A DNA stretch of 64,000 nucleotides from JAICMB01 sp963795935 (lineage in GTDB: Bacteria > Acidobacteriota > Terriglobia > Bryobacterales > Bryobacteraceae). Positions 8,017 through 19,300 of the stretch are shown in pieces (position 1 is the stretch's first letter; every line of letters begins with the position of its first letter). The notes beneath the pieces were generated by a model. It ran no database searches. It was not told where the DNA came from and was given only the letters and a program-made list of their open reading frames with translations. Both the position numbers and the translations under genes were made by a program. The stretch is taken from positions 992,001 to 1,056,000 of the forward strand of contig CAWCJO010000004.1 in the NCBI GenBank assembly GCA_963795935.1, read 5' to 3'.

Positions 8017-10443
8017 TCAAAGCCGCAGAGCCTGGAGGGGGTCGATGCGGAGGCCGCGGCGCGCCGGAATATAGCTGGCCGCAACCGCTATCGCAAGGAA
8101 CGACAACGCCAGTGCAGCGAAGGTGGTGGGATCGGTCGCGCTGACGTGAAATAAGAGGCTCTTCATGACGCGCGTCAAGGCGAGGGCGCCGCCCACGCCG
8201 ATGGCCGCTCCCGCCAGGGCCAACGCAAAGCCGTGTCCCACGATCAACCGCAGAACATCGCTCTCCCGAGCGCCCAACGCGCGCCGGATGGCCAACTCAT
8301 GGGTCCTTTGGGCCACCGAGTACGCGATGAGGCCGTACATTCCGATGAGAGCGAGCAGGACGGCCACGGCCGCGAACGATGCCAGCAGCGTCAAGATCAA
8401 TCGCCGCTGGCCCGTTTCCGCGTCCACCAGATCGTCCATGGTGTGGACCGCGGCGAGGGGCTGCTCCCGGTCGAGGGATCGCACCTGTTCGCGAATTGTT
8501 CTGGTGAAACGCAGAGGGTCGCCGGCCGTGCGGATCGCGAGCATTGCGGACTGCTGAGGCGCCTGCGCGAACGAAACGTACACCGTCTGGGGCCAGGTGG
8601 CGTCCTCAAGGGTTTGATGGACATGGGGGACAATTCCGACGATTTCGGCCGGTTGGGGATTCACGCCGCCGACGAGAAGCCGTTGCCCGATGACGTCCTT
8701 GCCGCCGGGATAAGCCGGCCAGAAGAGGCGGACCAAGGTTTCATCGACGATGGCGACGCGCGGAGCGCCTGCCGTATCGCGTTCCGAAAAATCCCGTCCG
8801 CGCGCAATGGCAATCCGCAGTGTCCGAAAATAGCCCGGCGTGACGGTCAAGATGGTTGCAATGGGACGTTCGTTCAACTTCAATGGCGGCTTGGCGGCTT
8901 CCTGCACGGGGGTTCCCGGATATTCCATCATCGGAAGGACATTTGCCGCCGCGGCGGCGCGGACGCCCGGGGTGGAGTTTACGCGGCGCAGAAGTTCGTC
9001 GAAGAACGCCGTCGTTTTCCGGTCCGTGTCGTAGCGGGCCAGCGGCAGAGATATGCGCGTGGTGAGTAGATTCGCGGGATTGAATCCGAGGCTGGCCCCA
9101 CGCAGATTTGCGACGCTTTGCATCAGCAGCGCCGCGCCGATCAGCAACACGATGGAGAGCGCCACCTGTCCAACGACCAACGCGCCGCTGGCCGTCAATC
9201 CGGGCAGGATGCGGCGGGGGATTCCTTCGCCGGCCGCTCCTCCGGCGGCGCGCAACACGCGGATGAGATCGGGGCGGGAGGCGCCCAGCGCGGGCGCGAG
9301 GCCGAAGAGCACGCCCGTTGAGAGGGAGAGCGCCGCGGCGAAGCCCAGGACGATCCAATCGAGATGAATGTTCGCCGCGCGCGGCAGATCGAACGCAGGC
9401 AGGCTGGGAATGGCGCGCAGACTCCACCAGGCGAGCAGCACGCCCATGAGGCCGCCGGCGCTGGACAAGAGAATGCTTTCGGCGAGCAATTGCCGCACAA
9501 GGCGGGAGCGAGCGGCTCCCAGCGCGGCCCGCACCGCGAATTCGCGGGAACGGGAATTGGCCCGCACCAGCAGCAGGTTTGCCACATTGGCGCAAGCGAT
9601 CAGGAGGACAAAACCGACAGCGCCGAACAGCATCCAAAGCATCGATCGGACGTTGGCGACCAGGACATCCTTCATCGGGGTCACTCGTACCGGCGACTTC
9701 GGCTTGGCATCGAGCATGGCCGGATGCGCGAGGGCGTAGCGGCGTTGGATCACCTTCATCTCCGCGTTCGCTTGTTCGAGATCGATGCGCGGTTTCAAAC
9801 GGCCGAAGACGGTGAGGAAGGGGCTCAGGGCGCGCGATTTGGGCGGCATGAGCGGCCATTCGGCGGGCGCGGTCATCCAGACGTCCACGCCCGCGGAGGG
9901 GAACTGGAAGCGCGGCGGCAGGACCCCGACGATGGTGTACGGGGTCCCGGATAGATTCACTGTCTTGCCCACAATTTGCGAATCGCCGTTGAAGCGGCGC
10001 TGCCATAGCTCCGCGCCGATCATCGCCACGGGTGGTCCGCCGGGCCGATCTTCCGCAGGAAGAAAGCCGCGGCCCAAGAGCGGATCGAGGCCTAGAATTT
10101 GCAGGAAATTCGCGGATACGCGAGCGGCTGGGAGGACCTCCGGCTCGGGTCGGCCGGCGAGCGTAACGCTCTCCATGCCGGTGAACGCTCCGATTGCAGT
10201 GTAGGAGCGAGCTTCGGTCTCGATCTCTTCAAAGCGGGCGGGGGCCGCGCCGCCGGAGATGCGCACCAGCCGGTCCGGTTCGGGATACGCGAGCGGTTTC
10301 AGCAACACGGCGCGAATGACCGTGAACATCGCCGTGTTGCCGCCGATCGCCAGCGCCAGCGTGAGAACAGCCGTCGCGGTGAAGGCGGGTCTCTGGCGCA
10401 ATAATCGCAGCGCGTAGAGCGTGTCCCGCCAAACCTGGCGCAT
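8017..10443 (-). CDS. ADOP-type MacB/FtsX ABC transporter permease
   Basis: An 808-residue permease with duplicated MacB-periplasmic and FtsX membrane modules. It opens with VWRDTLYALRLLRQRPAFT and a membrane helix near 20-40 (TATAVLTLALAIGGN). A MacB-PCD domain spans about 50-240 and three helices about 275-400 (SMLWMLFGAVGFVLLIACA). A second periplasmic domain covers about 430-650, and the C-terminal FtsX helices include ALGARESDVLRLIVGHG and end SYIPARRGLRIDPLQALRL. This eight-helix fused permease (ADOP) is typical of Acidobacteriota and is usually linked to export of peptides or lipoproteins. No ATPase gene is adjacent. Its ATG shares the A of the TAA of the SIMPL gene (TAATG), indicating translational coupling. 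Confidence 0.88.
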   Translation of the reverse strand: MRQVWRDTLYALRLLRQRPAFTATAVLTLALAIGGNTAMFTVIRAVLLKPLAYPEPDRLVRISGGAAPARFEEIETEARSYTAIGAFTGMESVTLAGRPEPEVLPAARVSANFLQILGLDPLLGRGFLPAEDRPGGPPVAMIGAELWQRRFNGDSQIVGKTVNLSGTPYTIVGVLPPRFQFPSAGVDVWMTAPAEWPLMPPKSRALSPFLTVFGRLKPRIDLEQANAEMKVIQRRYALAHPAMLDAKPKSPVRVTPMKDVLVANVRSMLWMLFGAVGFVLLIACANVANLLLVRANSRSREFAVRAALGAARSRLVRQLLAESILLSSAGGLMGVLLAWWSLRAIPSLPAFDLPRAANIHLDWIVLGFAAALSLSTGVLFGLAPALGASRPDLIRVLRAAGGAAGEGIPRRILPGLTASGALVVGQVALSIVLLIGAALLMQSVANLRGASLGFNPANLLTTRISLPLARYDTDRKTTAFFDELLRRVNSTPGVRAAAAANVLPMMEYPGTPVQEAAKPPLKLNERPIATILTVTPGYFRTLRIAIARGRDFSERDTAGAPRVAIVDETLVRLFWPAYPGGKDVIGQRLLVGGVNPQPAEIVGIVPHVHQTLEDATWPQTVYVSFAQAPQQSAMLAIRTAGDPLRFTRTIREQVRSLDREQPLAAVHTMDDLVDAETGQRRLILTLLASFAAVAVLLALIGMYGLIAYSVAQRTHELAIRRALGARESDVLRLIVGHGFALALAGAAIGVGGALALTRVMKSLLFHVSATDPTTFAALALSFLAIAVAASYIPARRGLRIDPLQALRL

Positions 10444-11141
10444 TAAGGCGTGATTTCGACGACGATGGTGACCGAGGCCTGCACCTGAACGAGGCCTGGT
10501 TCGACGGGCGTAGTAGCCGTGGTCCCCGTTGTCGGAGTGAGCGCGAAAGCGGGTGTTGACACGTTCACGCCCTCGCTCGCCCGAATGACGTTTCCGGTAT
10601 GAAGTCCCAGGCCCGAGGCAATCGCGCCGGCTTGCGTGAGGGCCGATGCCGCGGCGGCCTTGAGGGCCTGCGCCTGTACCGGATCGCGGTTTTGAAGATC
10701 GAACTGAATGCCCTGCACCTGATTGGCGCCGGCCGCAATCGCCGCATCAATCGCTTTCCCGATTAATGTGAGATCGGTGATGGTGGCCTCCACGACATTG
10801 CTTACCCTATAGCCGATAATCGAAGCGCTCTGGCCCGCGGGCGGATTATTGTACACCGGGGTGATGGAATAATTGACGGTCTTGACGGTGGCGCTGGTCC
10901 CGAGAATAAATTGCAAGGCCGTAATCACGGAACTCACCTGCGTCGCGTTCTGGGTGGAGGCGTCCTGCGCCGTGGCGGCCTGCGTGGACACGCCGACGTC
11001 CAGCAGAGCTTTATCGGGCGCGGCCGAGACGGTGGCGTTTCCGACCGCCGTAATGGATCGCACGGGCACCGCCGGCGTCGCGGGGATCTGCGCCTGGGCG
11101 GCCGCGGCGAAAGCGGCGCTGGCCAGCAATAAAAATTTCAT
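10443..11141 (-). CDS. Periplasmic SIMPL-domain (DUF541) protein
   Basis: A 232-residue protein with a signal peptide (MKFLLLASAAFAAAAQAQ) and a single SIMPL/DUF541 domain, known from BP26/OMP28-like periplasmic proteins that assemble into rings. Family signatures are SITAVGNATVSAAPDKALLDV, then VKTVNYSITPVYN, YRVSNVVEATITDL and GANQVQGIQFDLQN. It lies 21 bp after the SMP-30-like gene and is coupled to the downstream ADOP permease by a TAATG overlap. A second SIMPL gene at 31751-32482 is also next to a receptor gene, suggesting a recurring partnership. Biochemical function is unknown. Confidence 0.87.
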   Translation of the reverse strand: MKFLLLASAAFAAAAQAQIPATPAVPVRSITAVGNATVSAAPDKALLDVGVSTQAATAQDASTQNATQVSSVITALQFILGTSATVKTVNYSITPVYNNPPAGQSASIIGYRVSNVVEATITDLTLIGKAIDAAIAAGANQVQGIQFDLQNRDPVQAQALKAAAASALTQAGAIASGLGLHTGNVIRASEGVNVSTPAFALTPTTGTTATTPVEPGLVQVQASVTIVVEITP

Positions 11142-11162
11142 CGTCCTCCTCCTGAAAGCAAT

Positions 11163-12209
11163 TCAACAAATGTGCGCGCCGCGCGTTTCCACATATACGG
11201 CATAGAGCGACTGCCCGGCGGCCATGAAGAGCCGGTTGCGCCGTGTTCCGCCGAAGCACACGTTGGCGCAAATCTCAGGGAGCAGGATCATGCCGATGCG
11301 CTGGCCCTGGGGATCGAAAATGTGGACGCCGTCGTATCCCGCGCCGACCCAACCGGCGCCAACCCAGATGTTGCCGTCCGTGTCCGCGCGGATGCCGTCG
11401 GCGAGGCCCGCGCCCTTGCCCGGCAATTCCATGGAAACGTAGCGGCGGCTGTTGCGCAGCGAAACACCGTCCGCGACGTCGTAAACCTGGATGATCTTCG
11501 GCGCATCGGGGTAATGGGTCGCGCCCGTGTCGCAGATATACAGCTTTTTATAATCGGGCGAAAAGCACAGGCCGTTGGGTTTGCGAAGCTCGTCGCTCAC
11601 CATCGTCAGTTTGCCGCTCTTGCCATCGATGCGGTAAACCGCTTCCTTCAGCAACAGCTCGGTTTTCTGGCCTTCGTAGGCAACCAGGCTGCCGTATCCG
11701 GGATCGCTGAACCAGATGCCGCCATCGGGATGCACGACGACGTCGTTCGGCGCATCGAACGGTTTGCCGTTCCATTTATCGGCGAGCACAGTGACGGTCC
11801 CGTCGTGCTCATAGCGGACAACGCGGCGGCTCAGATGCTCGCAGGTGACCTGGCGGCCTTGCCAGTCGAAGGTGTTGCCGTTGCTGAAGCCGCTGGGATT
11901 GCGGAAAACGCTGACGTGGCCGTCCTCTTCGAGCCAGCGCATCTGCCTGTTGTTGGGAATGTCGCTGAGCACGAGATAGCGTCCGCCGCCGTTCCAGGCC
12001 GGGCCTTCGGCCCATAGCATTCCCGTATACAATCGCTGGATCGCCGTATTGCCGATTTTGTATTTCGCGAATTTCGGATCGAGGACGACGATATCGGGGT
12101 CGGGATAACGAATGGGGTTCTTGCCGCTCCAGTCCCGCTCGACATTTTGGGCGCGCAGCGCGGCGGCGCCCAAAGCCCCAAACATAAATACCCGCCGATC
12201 GGTAGTCAT
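11163..12209 (-). CDS. SMP-30/gluconolactonase-family exported protein
   Basis: A beta-propeller protein of 348 residues starting MTTDRRVFMFGALGAAALRA, an export signal with a paired arginine. Propeller motifs include GMLWAEGPAWNGGGRYLVLSD, DAPNDVVVHPDGGIWFSDPG (metal-site Asn/Asp), RKPNGLCFSPDYKKLYICDT and LADGIRADTDGNIWVGAG. These are typical of gluconolactonase-like enzymes. In the sequence as given it is in frame with the upstream receptor gene and would be read as a 1384-residue fusion. Removing base 12215 restores MKLHF and TGA for the receptor, with the TGA overlapping this ATG (TGATG). I therefore annotate two coupled genes. Lactone or sugar-acid turnover of material brought in by the receptor is an inference. 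Confidence 0.8.
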   Translation of the reverse strand: MTTDRRVFMFGALGAAALRAQNVERDWSGKNPIRYPDPDIVVLDPKFAKYKIGNTAIQRLYTGMLWAEGPAWNGGGRYLVLSDIPNNRQMRWLEEDGHVSVFRNPSGFSNGNTFDWQGRQVTCEHLSRRVVRYEHDGTVTVLADKWNGKPFDAPNDVVVHPDGGIWFSDPGYGSLVAYEGQKTELLLKEAVYRIDGKSGKLTMVSDELRKPNGLCFSPDYKKLYICDTGATHYPDAPKIIQVYDVADGVSLRNSRRYVSMELPGKGAGLADGIRADTDGNIWVGAGWVGAGYDGVHIFDPQGQRIGMILLPEICANVCFGGTRRNRLFMAAGQSLYAVYVETRGAHIC

Positions 12210-15200
12210 CAGAACATGCAGCTTCATGGCGACCTGGATCTGCCGCGACGATCCCGAATCGCCCGTCGGAAAACGCGTCCCCAGCGTGATTAAGTTAAAC
12301 GTGGAAGATCCCAACGTGTCCGCCGTCGAGGAAGCGCCCGGCTGATTGAAGTTGGCGTGGTTCAACAGATCGAATGCGTCCACGCGGATCTGCCAGTTCA
12401 GGCGCTCGGTCAGGCGGGTATCTTTATATAGGGCGAAATCCACGTTCGAGAAGCCCGGCCCGATGACGACGTTTCGTCCCAGGTTGCCGAACTGGTTGCC
12501 CACCGCGCCGGTACAGCTCGTATTGCCGGGCACGCCGCAATAGAATACGCCGGGATTCTGGAGATATGTCACGTATACGGGACTGCCGTTTGTGGCCGGA
12601 CTGAAGCCGGTCTGAACCGGGCCGCTGACGCTGGGCCGCAGAGTGGCGGCGCCGGTGAAGGCGGCGTTGCTGGTATGGAAATTGATGGGGTTTCCACTCT
12701 GGAGTTGGACGATGGTTGCGAGCCTCCAGCCTTCCTTCAAACGGTTGCCGCGGAACGGCAGCTCGTAGATGCCGTCGAGCACCCAGCGGTGGCGGGCGTC
12801 GAAATCCGACAGCCCGCGGTCGCCCCGGATGTTATTGCTGTCCTGGATTACCAAGCCTTGGACGTTGCGGGAATTATCGTCGATCGATTTCGAAAATGTG
12901 TACGAGCTGTCTATCTGGAACCCGTGCGCAAAATGTTTCTTCGCCTCCACCCACAAGCCGTTGTACGACGAGTTGCCGTCGCTTTCATACACGACGATGT
13001 TGCCCAGCGGCTTGCCTGCGAAGATCGAGCTGTTAGCCGCAAGCGCCGGATACGGGCGCACGCCATTGATGGGCTGGTTGTAATTGCGCGCGATGTTGAG
13101 GTCCGTGCCCTTTGTCCCGAAGTAGCCGACCATGAGTCCCAAATTTCCGGGAAGCTCCTGCTGGATGTTGAAATTCCATTCCTGCGCGTAGGAATCCTTG
13201 TAGTTTTGCGCCACGGACGTAGGCGCGACGGAGCCGCTCGCGAGGTTGTAGGCGTTTGCCAATGTGACAAAAGGGGTGTTGGCGGTCGGAGAGAACGAAA
13301 CCGGGAACGAGAACGGCGGGTTGCCCACGAGACCGCTCACGAGACCCGTGATGGGCTGGTCCGTCATGATCGCGTAGGCGCTGCGGACAACCGTCTTTCG
13401 ATTTCCGAAAGGGCTCCAGGCAAAGCCCACGCGCGGCTGAAAGTTTTTCGCGCTCTGCTGGTAAACCTCGCTGGGACCTCCGTTGGCGCCCACTTGGACG
13501 AGCGAGACGGTCGTGGGATCGAACACCACGAAGCGGTTCTCGGCCTCGGTCGGCGTGCCGTACCAGTCGTAGCGCATGCCCAGTTCGAGCAGGAGATTCG
13601 GCGTCACCTTGTATTCGTCCTGGACGAATCCTCCGATGGAATTGACATTGATGCGCGCAGCGCGGTTCGACGAATTGGCGGTGAAGCCTGTGGCCTGGTC
13701 GGCCAGAAAAGCCGCTACCGACGGAAAGGTGAACGTGCCCGGCGTGTATGCGAAGCTGTCGCAGATAATGCGCCGGTATTCACCTCCGAACTTGAACGTG
13801 TTCTTGCCGTGAACCCAGGTGAGCGTGTCCGAAAGCGCGGCCGAATCGTCACCGCGTCCCTGGGGAAAGCCATTGATGCCGCCGAACGCGAATGCGCCCG
13901 TTACGCTGATCTGCGGCAGCCCGATGGGCGCCGTCACGCCGCTGTTGATGCCGTAGTCGGCGGCGCTCAGCGTATTGTCGGCCGCAAAAACAATGTGGAT
14001 GCGGTTGTATCCCAGCCGCGCCTCGTTGACCAGATTCGGGCCGAACACGGCCGTGTCGTTCAGGGTCATCAATTGGCGGCGGCCGGCGCGCTGATCGCCG
14101 TAGCCGGGGATGTTATTGCCCTGCGTGGTGGGAGGCTCGTTGCGGTTGTCGCGCTGGAACGCGTAATAGAAATTGAAGCGGTTGGCGTCGTTGAAACTGT
14201 GGCTCACGTTGGCCGTGCCCTGGTCGATATTCACCGGCGCCACGGCGGAGGAGACGAGCACGCCGCTGCCGGAATTGGCGGGCGGAATCAAGGGCAACAG
14301 TTTCTGAACGATCGGATCGCTGCCGCTCTGCGCCTGGGCGCGCTGCGCGTCGGTCAGCACGGTGGGGGTCAGCGGAACGGCTTGGCGCTGCCGCAGGCCT
14401 TCATAGCTCAAATAATAAAACGTCTTGTCCTTAATTATGGGGCCGCCGCCATCGCCCCCGAACTGGTTGCGCTTGAACGGCGCCTGGGGAGCAAGTCCCG
14501 AAGGATTGCTGAAATTGCGCGCGTCCAGATCGTTGTTGCGCAAGAAGTCGTAGGCCTCGCCGTGGATTTGGTTGCTGCCGGTTTTTGTCGCGATGTTTAC
14601 GATCGCGCCGGAATTGCGTCCGAACTCGGCGCTGTAAGTGGAGTTGTCCACCTTGAATTCCTGCACCGTGTTGATGACGGGCTGGAAGGTAATCTGGTTC
14701 TGAGAGGGATCGTTCAGATTGATCCCGTTAATCATGAAATTGACCTGATCTTCGCGCGCGCCGGCGGTGTTGAAGGCGAACGATCCCTGGCCGCGCAGAG
14801 GAGCCGTCAGAAATCCGTTGGCCGGAGGAGTCACGGTGCCTGGAATCAGCAGCGCGAGATCCACGAAATGCCGGCCGTTCAGGGGAATTTCCTGGACCGT
14901 CTGTTGGTTGATGACGCCGCCGACGGAGACGTTGCTGGAATCGACCACCGGCGCGGTGGCGCGGATCTCGATGGTCTCCGACGTGGCCGCCAGTTTCATG
15001 CCGATGTCCTGACGCACCGTTGCGCCAACCTCCAGCGGCAGGCCGCTGACCTGAGTCGTCTGCATGCCCGGGGCCTTGACTTGAATGTTATAAGTGCCGG
15101 GGATCAGCGCCGGGACGGTATACAGGCCGGCATTATCCGTTTGAGTGGCGCGGTCCTCACCGGTCGCTGTGTTGTGAACGGTGACGACGGCGCCGGGCAG

Positions 15201-15317
15201 CGCCGCGCCGGTCGGGTCGGTTACAGTGCCCTCGATTGTCGCGGTGGACTGCGCCAGCGCGGCGCCGGCGAACAGGACAAAAATGCTCAGCAAGCGGCGG
15301 GACCGCGAAGAAGACAT
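12209..15317 (-). CDS. TonB-dependent receptor-like protein with CarboxypepD-regulatory domain
   Basis: About 1036 residues. The signal peptide RRLLSIFVLFAGAALAQ is followed by a carboxypeptidase-regulatory-like domain (ATIEGTVTDPTGAALPGAVV), a plug-like region (GVINQQTVQEIPLNGRHFVD, then VQEFKVDNSTYSAEFGRNSG) and a long outer-membrane beta-barrel (TFKFGGEYRR, FVQDEYKVTPNLLLELGMRY, LNWQIRVDAFDLLNHANFNQ). No TonB box is evident, as is common in these Oar-like acidobacterial proteins. The end reads RQIQVAMKLHVL and then runs into the next gene. Deleting base 12215 gives the usual terminal Phe and stop. It heads a receptor / SMP-30 / SIMPL / ADOP operon. The cargo, probably carbohydrate or peptide, is unknown. 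Confidence 0.82.
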
Positions 15318-15377
15318 AACAACCTCCCTGAGAACAACTATTGGAATTAGTCTAGCACTCGAAATTACGGCGCATGT

Positions 15378-16265
15378 CTACAGCGCCGTTGCCTTTTCGG
15401 CGAGCGCCAGCGCCCCGGCAATTCCGGCCAGCGAGCCGAGCAGCGGAGGCTGGATGTAGCGCTCCAGACCTTCGCTCAATTCCTTGGCGCCGATGTAGCC
15501 GTTGAGCAGCGCCGCGACTTCTTTGCGGATGGGGTCGAAGAGGCGCCGTTGTTGCATGATTCCGCCGCCGAGCAGAATGCGTTGGGGGGACAGCGTACAG
15601 ACCCACGCCGCCAAAGCGAGCGCCAGATAGCGCGCTTCGAGCGCCCATGCCGGATGATCGGGCGGGAGGTCGCAAGCTTTCGCATTCCAACGCGCCTCGA
15701 TTGCGGGCCCCGACGCCAGCCCTTCGAGGCAGTCGCCATGGTATGGGCAGGAACCCGGAAAGGGGTCGCGCGTCCTGTCGTGCGGGATGCGGATGTGCCC
15801 CATTTCGGGGTGCAGCATCCCGTGCAGGAGCCGGCCATTCACAATCGCCCCGCCGCCGATGCCGGTGCCTACCGTCACATAGAGCGAATCCGAAAGGCCG
15901 CGGGCGGCGCCCCAGCGCCATTCTCCCAAGGCGGCGGCGTTGACGTCGGTGTCCAACGCCACGGGCGCCCGCAGCGCCTCGCGGACCGCCCCGGCCAAGT
16001 CGAAGTTGCGCCAGGCGGCCTTCGGGGTGGACGTAATGTATCCGAAGGTAGGCGAGTCCGGGTTCAGATCCAGGGGACCGAAGGAGCCGATGCCGACCGC
16101 TTCGATGGGCGCGGTTGCACGCTCGCGAAAGAAGGCGGCCGCGCGCGCGATGGTCTCTTCGGGCGTAGTGGTCGGGAACCGGGTGGTCTCGACGTCGTGC
16201 GGCCCGCATCCGATGCCGCAAACAAATTTTGTGCCGCCGGCTTCAATGGCGCCGAAAAGGGGCAT
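15378..16265 (-). CDS. ROK-family sugar kinase (fructokinase-like)
   Basis: A 295-residue ROK kinase. The N-terminal phosphate loop reads FGAIEAGGTKFVCGIG. The hexose-binding region IGSFGPLDLNPDSPTFGYI and the catalytic Asp in ALDTDVNAAALGEWRWGAA follow. Next are YVTVGTGIGGGAIVNGRLLHG and a zinc-binding HIRIPHD...SCPYHGDCLEGLASGPA motif. The order of these motifs matches ScrK/GmuE-type fructokinases more than glucokinases. The expected reaction is ATP-dependent phosphorylation of fructose or a related hexose in the cytoplasm. It stands between two receptor genes on the same strand, about 45 bp after the upstream receptor stop, with its own ATG. Family certain, substrate moderately sure. Confidence 0.87.
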   Translation of the reverse strand: MPLFGAIEAGGTKFVCGIGCGPHDVETTRFPTTTPEETIARAAAFFRERATAPIEAVGIGSFGPLDLNPDSPTFGYITSTPKAAWRNFDLAGAVREALRAPVALDTDVNAAALGEWRWGAARGLSDSLYVTVGTGIGGGAIVNGRLLHGMLHPEMGHIRIPHDRTRDPFPGSCPYHGDCLEGLASGPAIEARWNAKACDLPPDHPAWALEARYLALALAAWVCTLSPQRILLGGGIMQQRRLFDPIRKEVAALLNGYIGAKELSEGLERYIQPPLLGSLAGIAGALALAEKATAL

Positions 16266-16310
16266 GGGATCGCGAATTCACCGGGCCGCGCGTGAAGCGG
16301 GCGGCGTAGC

Positions 16311-19300
16311 TTACCAGTTAAAGCGGGCAACGACCTGCAACACCCGCGGATTGCTGCTGAATGCGAACGCGGGATTGTTGAAAAGACCGGAGCTCACGTT
16401 GGAGCTCGTGACCTGGACGAAATGCGAGGTTCCGGCGTTGTAGGTGTTCACCGACACGGCGTTATCGACGGCCGTGGGAGTGAATTGCGGATGGTTGAAG
16501 ATGTTAAACGCCTGGCCCTCGAAATCGATCCGGAATCGCTCGCGGAAGGTGAAGTGTTTGATTAACGATAGGTCGATGTTGTTGATCGGACGGGTTGGCT
16601 CCGTGTTGCGGCCGGCATTGGCATAAGCGCCCGGACCGGCCTGAATGTAGCGCGCATTGGGATTCACCGCCACCCAGGCCACGACGTTATTGACCGCGCT
16701 CGCCGCGGCCGTCGGTTGTACTACGGCTCCCGCCGCCGTGAGCCCGTAGACGGCGCTGCCGATTCCCGCGGCGCCGCCCGTATTGACGATGGCGCGGTCT
16801 ATGGTGTCGCCATTGAGGTTCGAATCGACGCCGCTTTGCACGGTGTAGTATTCGGGCGTCTCGTAGGTGTAGATGGGAGCGATTTCCCAGTTACCCACTA
16901 CGTTCTTGACCAACCAGTTGCCGCTGCCCTTAAACCAGGGGGCGTCGTAGAGCAACGCGAGCGTCGCGCGCTGCCGGTGATCGAGAGCGGAGGAGGCCTT
17001 CTCGGCCGAGATATTCAGGAAGTCCTGCGCGCGGCGCGGCGTGAGATAGGTGCTGGCAACCTCGGCCGTGCTGTTATCGATGGCATGAGACCAAGTGTAG
17101 GCGGCCTGGAACTGCAAGCCGCGCGAGAAACGGCGCGTCAATTGGGCCTGCAGTCCGTTATATTCGGAATAGCCCATTGGTTCATAGGCGGTAATGGGAT
17201 TGCTGAAACCGGCGTTGGCGTAGGCGGGAATGGTGTCGCCGATCGCGCGCAGCGCTCCTACTGTTAACGGCAGCGATGCCAGCGTTGCCGCCGACGGCGC
17301 CGCCATATAAGTGGGAATATCTTGCGTCGGGCCGATCGGCGATTGGCGGTTGAGCTGTTCCTGAAGAATCAGGTGAACGCCCTTGTCGCCCACGTAGCGT
17401 ACGTCGAGCGTATAGTTCGTCGCGAATACGTGCTGCACGTCGAACGTGTAATTGATCGAGTACGGCAGAAGCTGATTCGGAATGAAGGAGGAAGTATTGG
17501 CGCGCGCCTGTGCCGGGGTTAGTCCCGTAGTCGGAGGCGTCGTAATGCCGCCGTTGGCCAGGAATCCGGTTCCCGTAAGGCCGGTCTGCAGCGTCTCCGT
17601 GGTGTAGAACTCCGGCGGCACGGTGTTCAGGCCGATATTGTCGAAGATGACGTCATAGGCAATTCCGAATCCCGCGCGAAGCACCGTATTGCCGCTCTTG
17701 CCGGGAGTCCACGCCACGCCGACGCGCGGCCCGAGTCCATAAGGGTCCGCCCCGGGAGCGTTGAAGGTAATCAAGCCGGGCACGCTCGCCAAGGAATTGA
17801 GGTTCTGCGCCTGCATGCTGCGCGGCACGGTCGTGTATTCGTAGCGCACGCCCAGATCGACCGTCAGGTTCGGGCGCATCCGCCAGGTATCTTGAAGATA
17901 CGTGTAAGTGGCGAGCTGGTTGCCATAATAAGTCGAGCCGCCGAAGCTGCGCGCGGCAAAGTAGTCGGGTATCTCATCCTGCAAGTAATTCGCTACCGTG
18001 GTGTACTCGTAATCGCCGCGCACGCGCTGCACGAAAAACTGCGGCGAGATATAGTCGCGGAACTCGGTGCCGAACTTAATGGTGTGGTTTCCTTTTACCC
18101 ACGTGACGCTATCGGAGGCCTGGTACAGGTTATTCACGCCGGATTGCGGGAAGTTCGGGTTCGGACCAACCTGCAGGCCGAGATCGTTGAATTGCAGATT
18201 GGGGAAGGCGCTGAGACCGGGAAAGGTTTGGCTTCCAACCGGGTCGCTCGAATTGCTGCGCTGATAGGAGGCGCGGAACTCGTTCATCACCTCCGGGCTG
18301 AAAGTGTGATACTCGGCAAAGGAGCCAAGATCGTAGCGGGAAGGCACGGGCGTGTAAAATACCGGCAGATTCGCACCGTGTTGATCGTATCGTAGCGGTT
18401 GTAAATATATCGGCCGCGCACCTGGTCCTTGTCCGAAACGTTATAATCGACGCTCAAGACGCCAAAAAACCGGTTAGTATAACTCGGCGCCGAGATCGGA
18501 ATAATGCCGGTCGGCACGGAAACTCCAGCCGATCGTCACGTTCGGCGCGCCTGCCGTCACCGCGGGCGCGGTGGCGTATTGCTTCAGGATGCCGAGATTC
18601 GTCTGGCTTACTCCCGGCAGCCCGCCCAGAGTGGCATAACCAGCGGCGGTCGGCGCATAAATGGGACTTCCGGACGTGGGCGACAAGCCCGTTGGATTGT
18701 ACTCGAAACTCGTAAAGAAGAATAGCTTGTCTTTCTTGATCGGCCCTCCGAAATTGGCGCCCAGATGGTTGCTGTCGAATCGCGGGTTGTTGAAGATGCC
18801 CTCGTTCTTATAGGTCTGGTCCACCGCATTCATGTAGCGGTTCTCGAAATACTCATACAAGGCGCCGTGAAAGTTATTACCGCCGCTCTTTACGATGGTG
18901 TTGAACTGCCCGCCGGAGGAGTGGCCATACTCCGCCTGAAACTGGTTTTGGAGCAGCGTAAACTCGCCCACCGATTCGTTCGGCAGATAGACCACCGGAC
19001 CGGTCACCGATTTGCTGTTGTTATCGACGCCGTCAATCGTGAAGTTGTTGTTGCGGGGGCGCTGTCCGCCGATCGACGGCCCGGAGCCGACTCCGATGCC
19101 GCCGGCGCTGGCCACGCCCGCATCGAGCAACGAAAGATTGATCACGCCCAGGCCGATGCTGGTACTCGGCAGATCCGCCGCCTGCTTGGTTGTGAACGTG
19201 TTCTCGATTTGGGCCGTCGTGGTATCGATGGTGGCGGCCGCCGACGTGACTTCCACGGTAGTTGCCACGCCGCCGACTTTCAGCGTCACATTGGCGGTCG

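Noticed and set aside
12675..15350. An 891-codon open frame on the plus strand opposite a receptor gene
   Set aside because: It is the antisense shadow of the receptor at 12209-15317. It has no domain, is rich in Arg/Ala/Val runs typical of antisense high-GC frames, and the minus-strand gene has clear family signatures.
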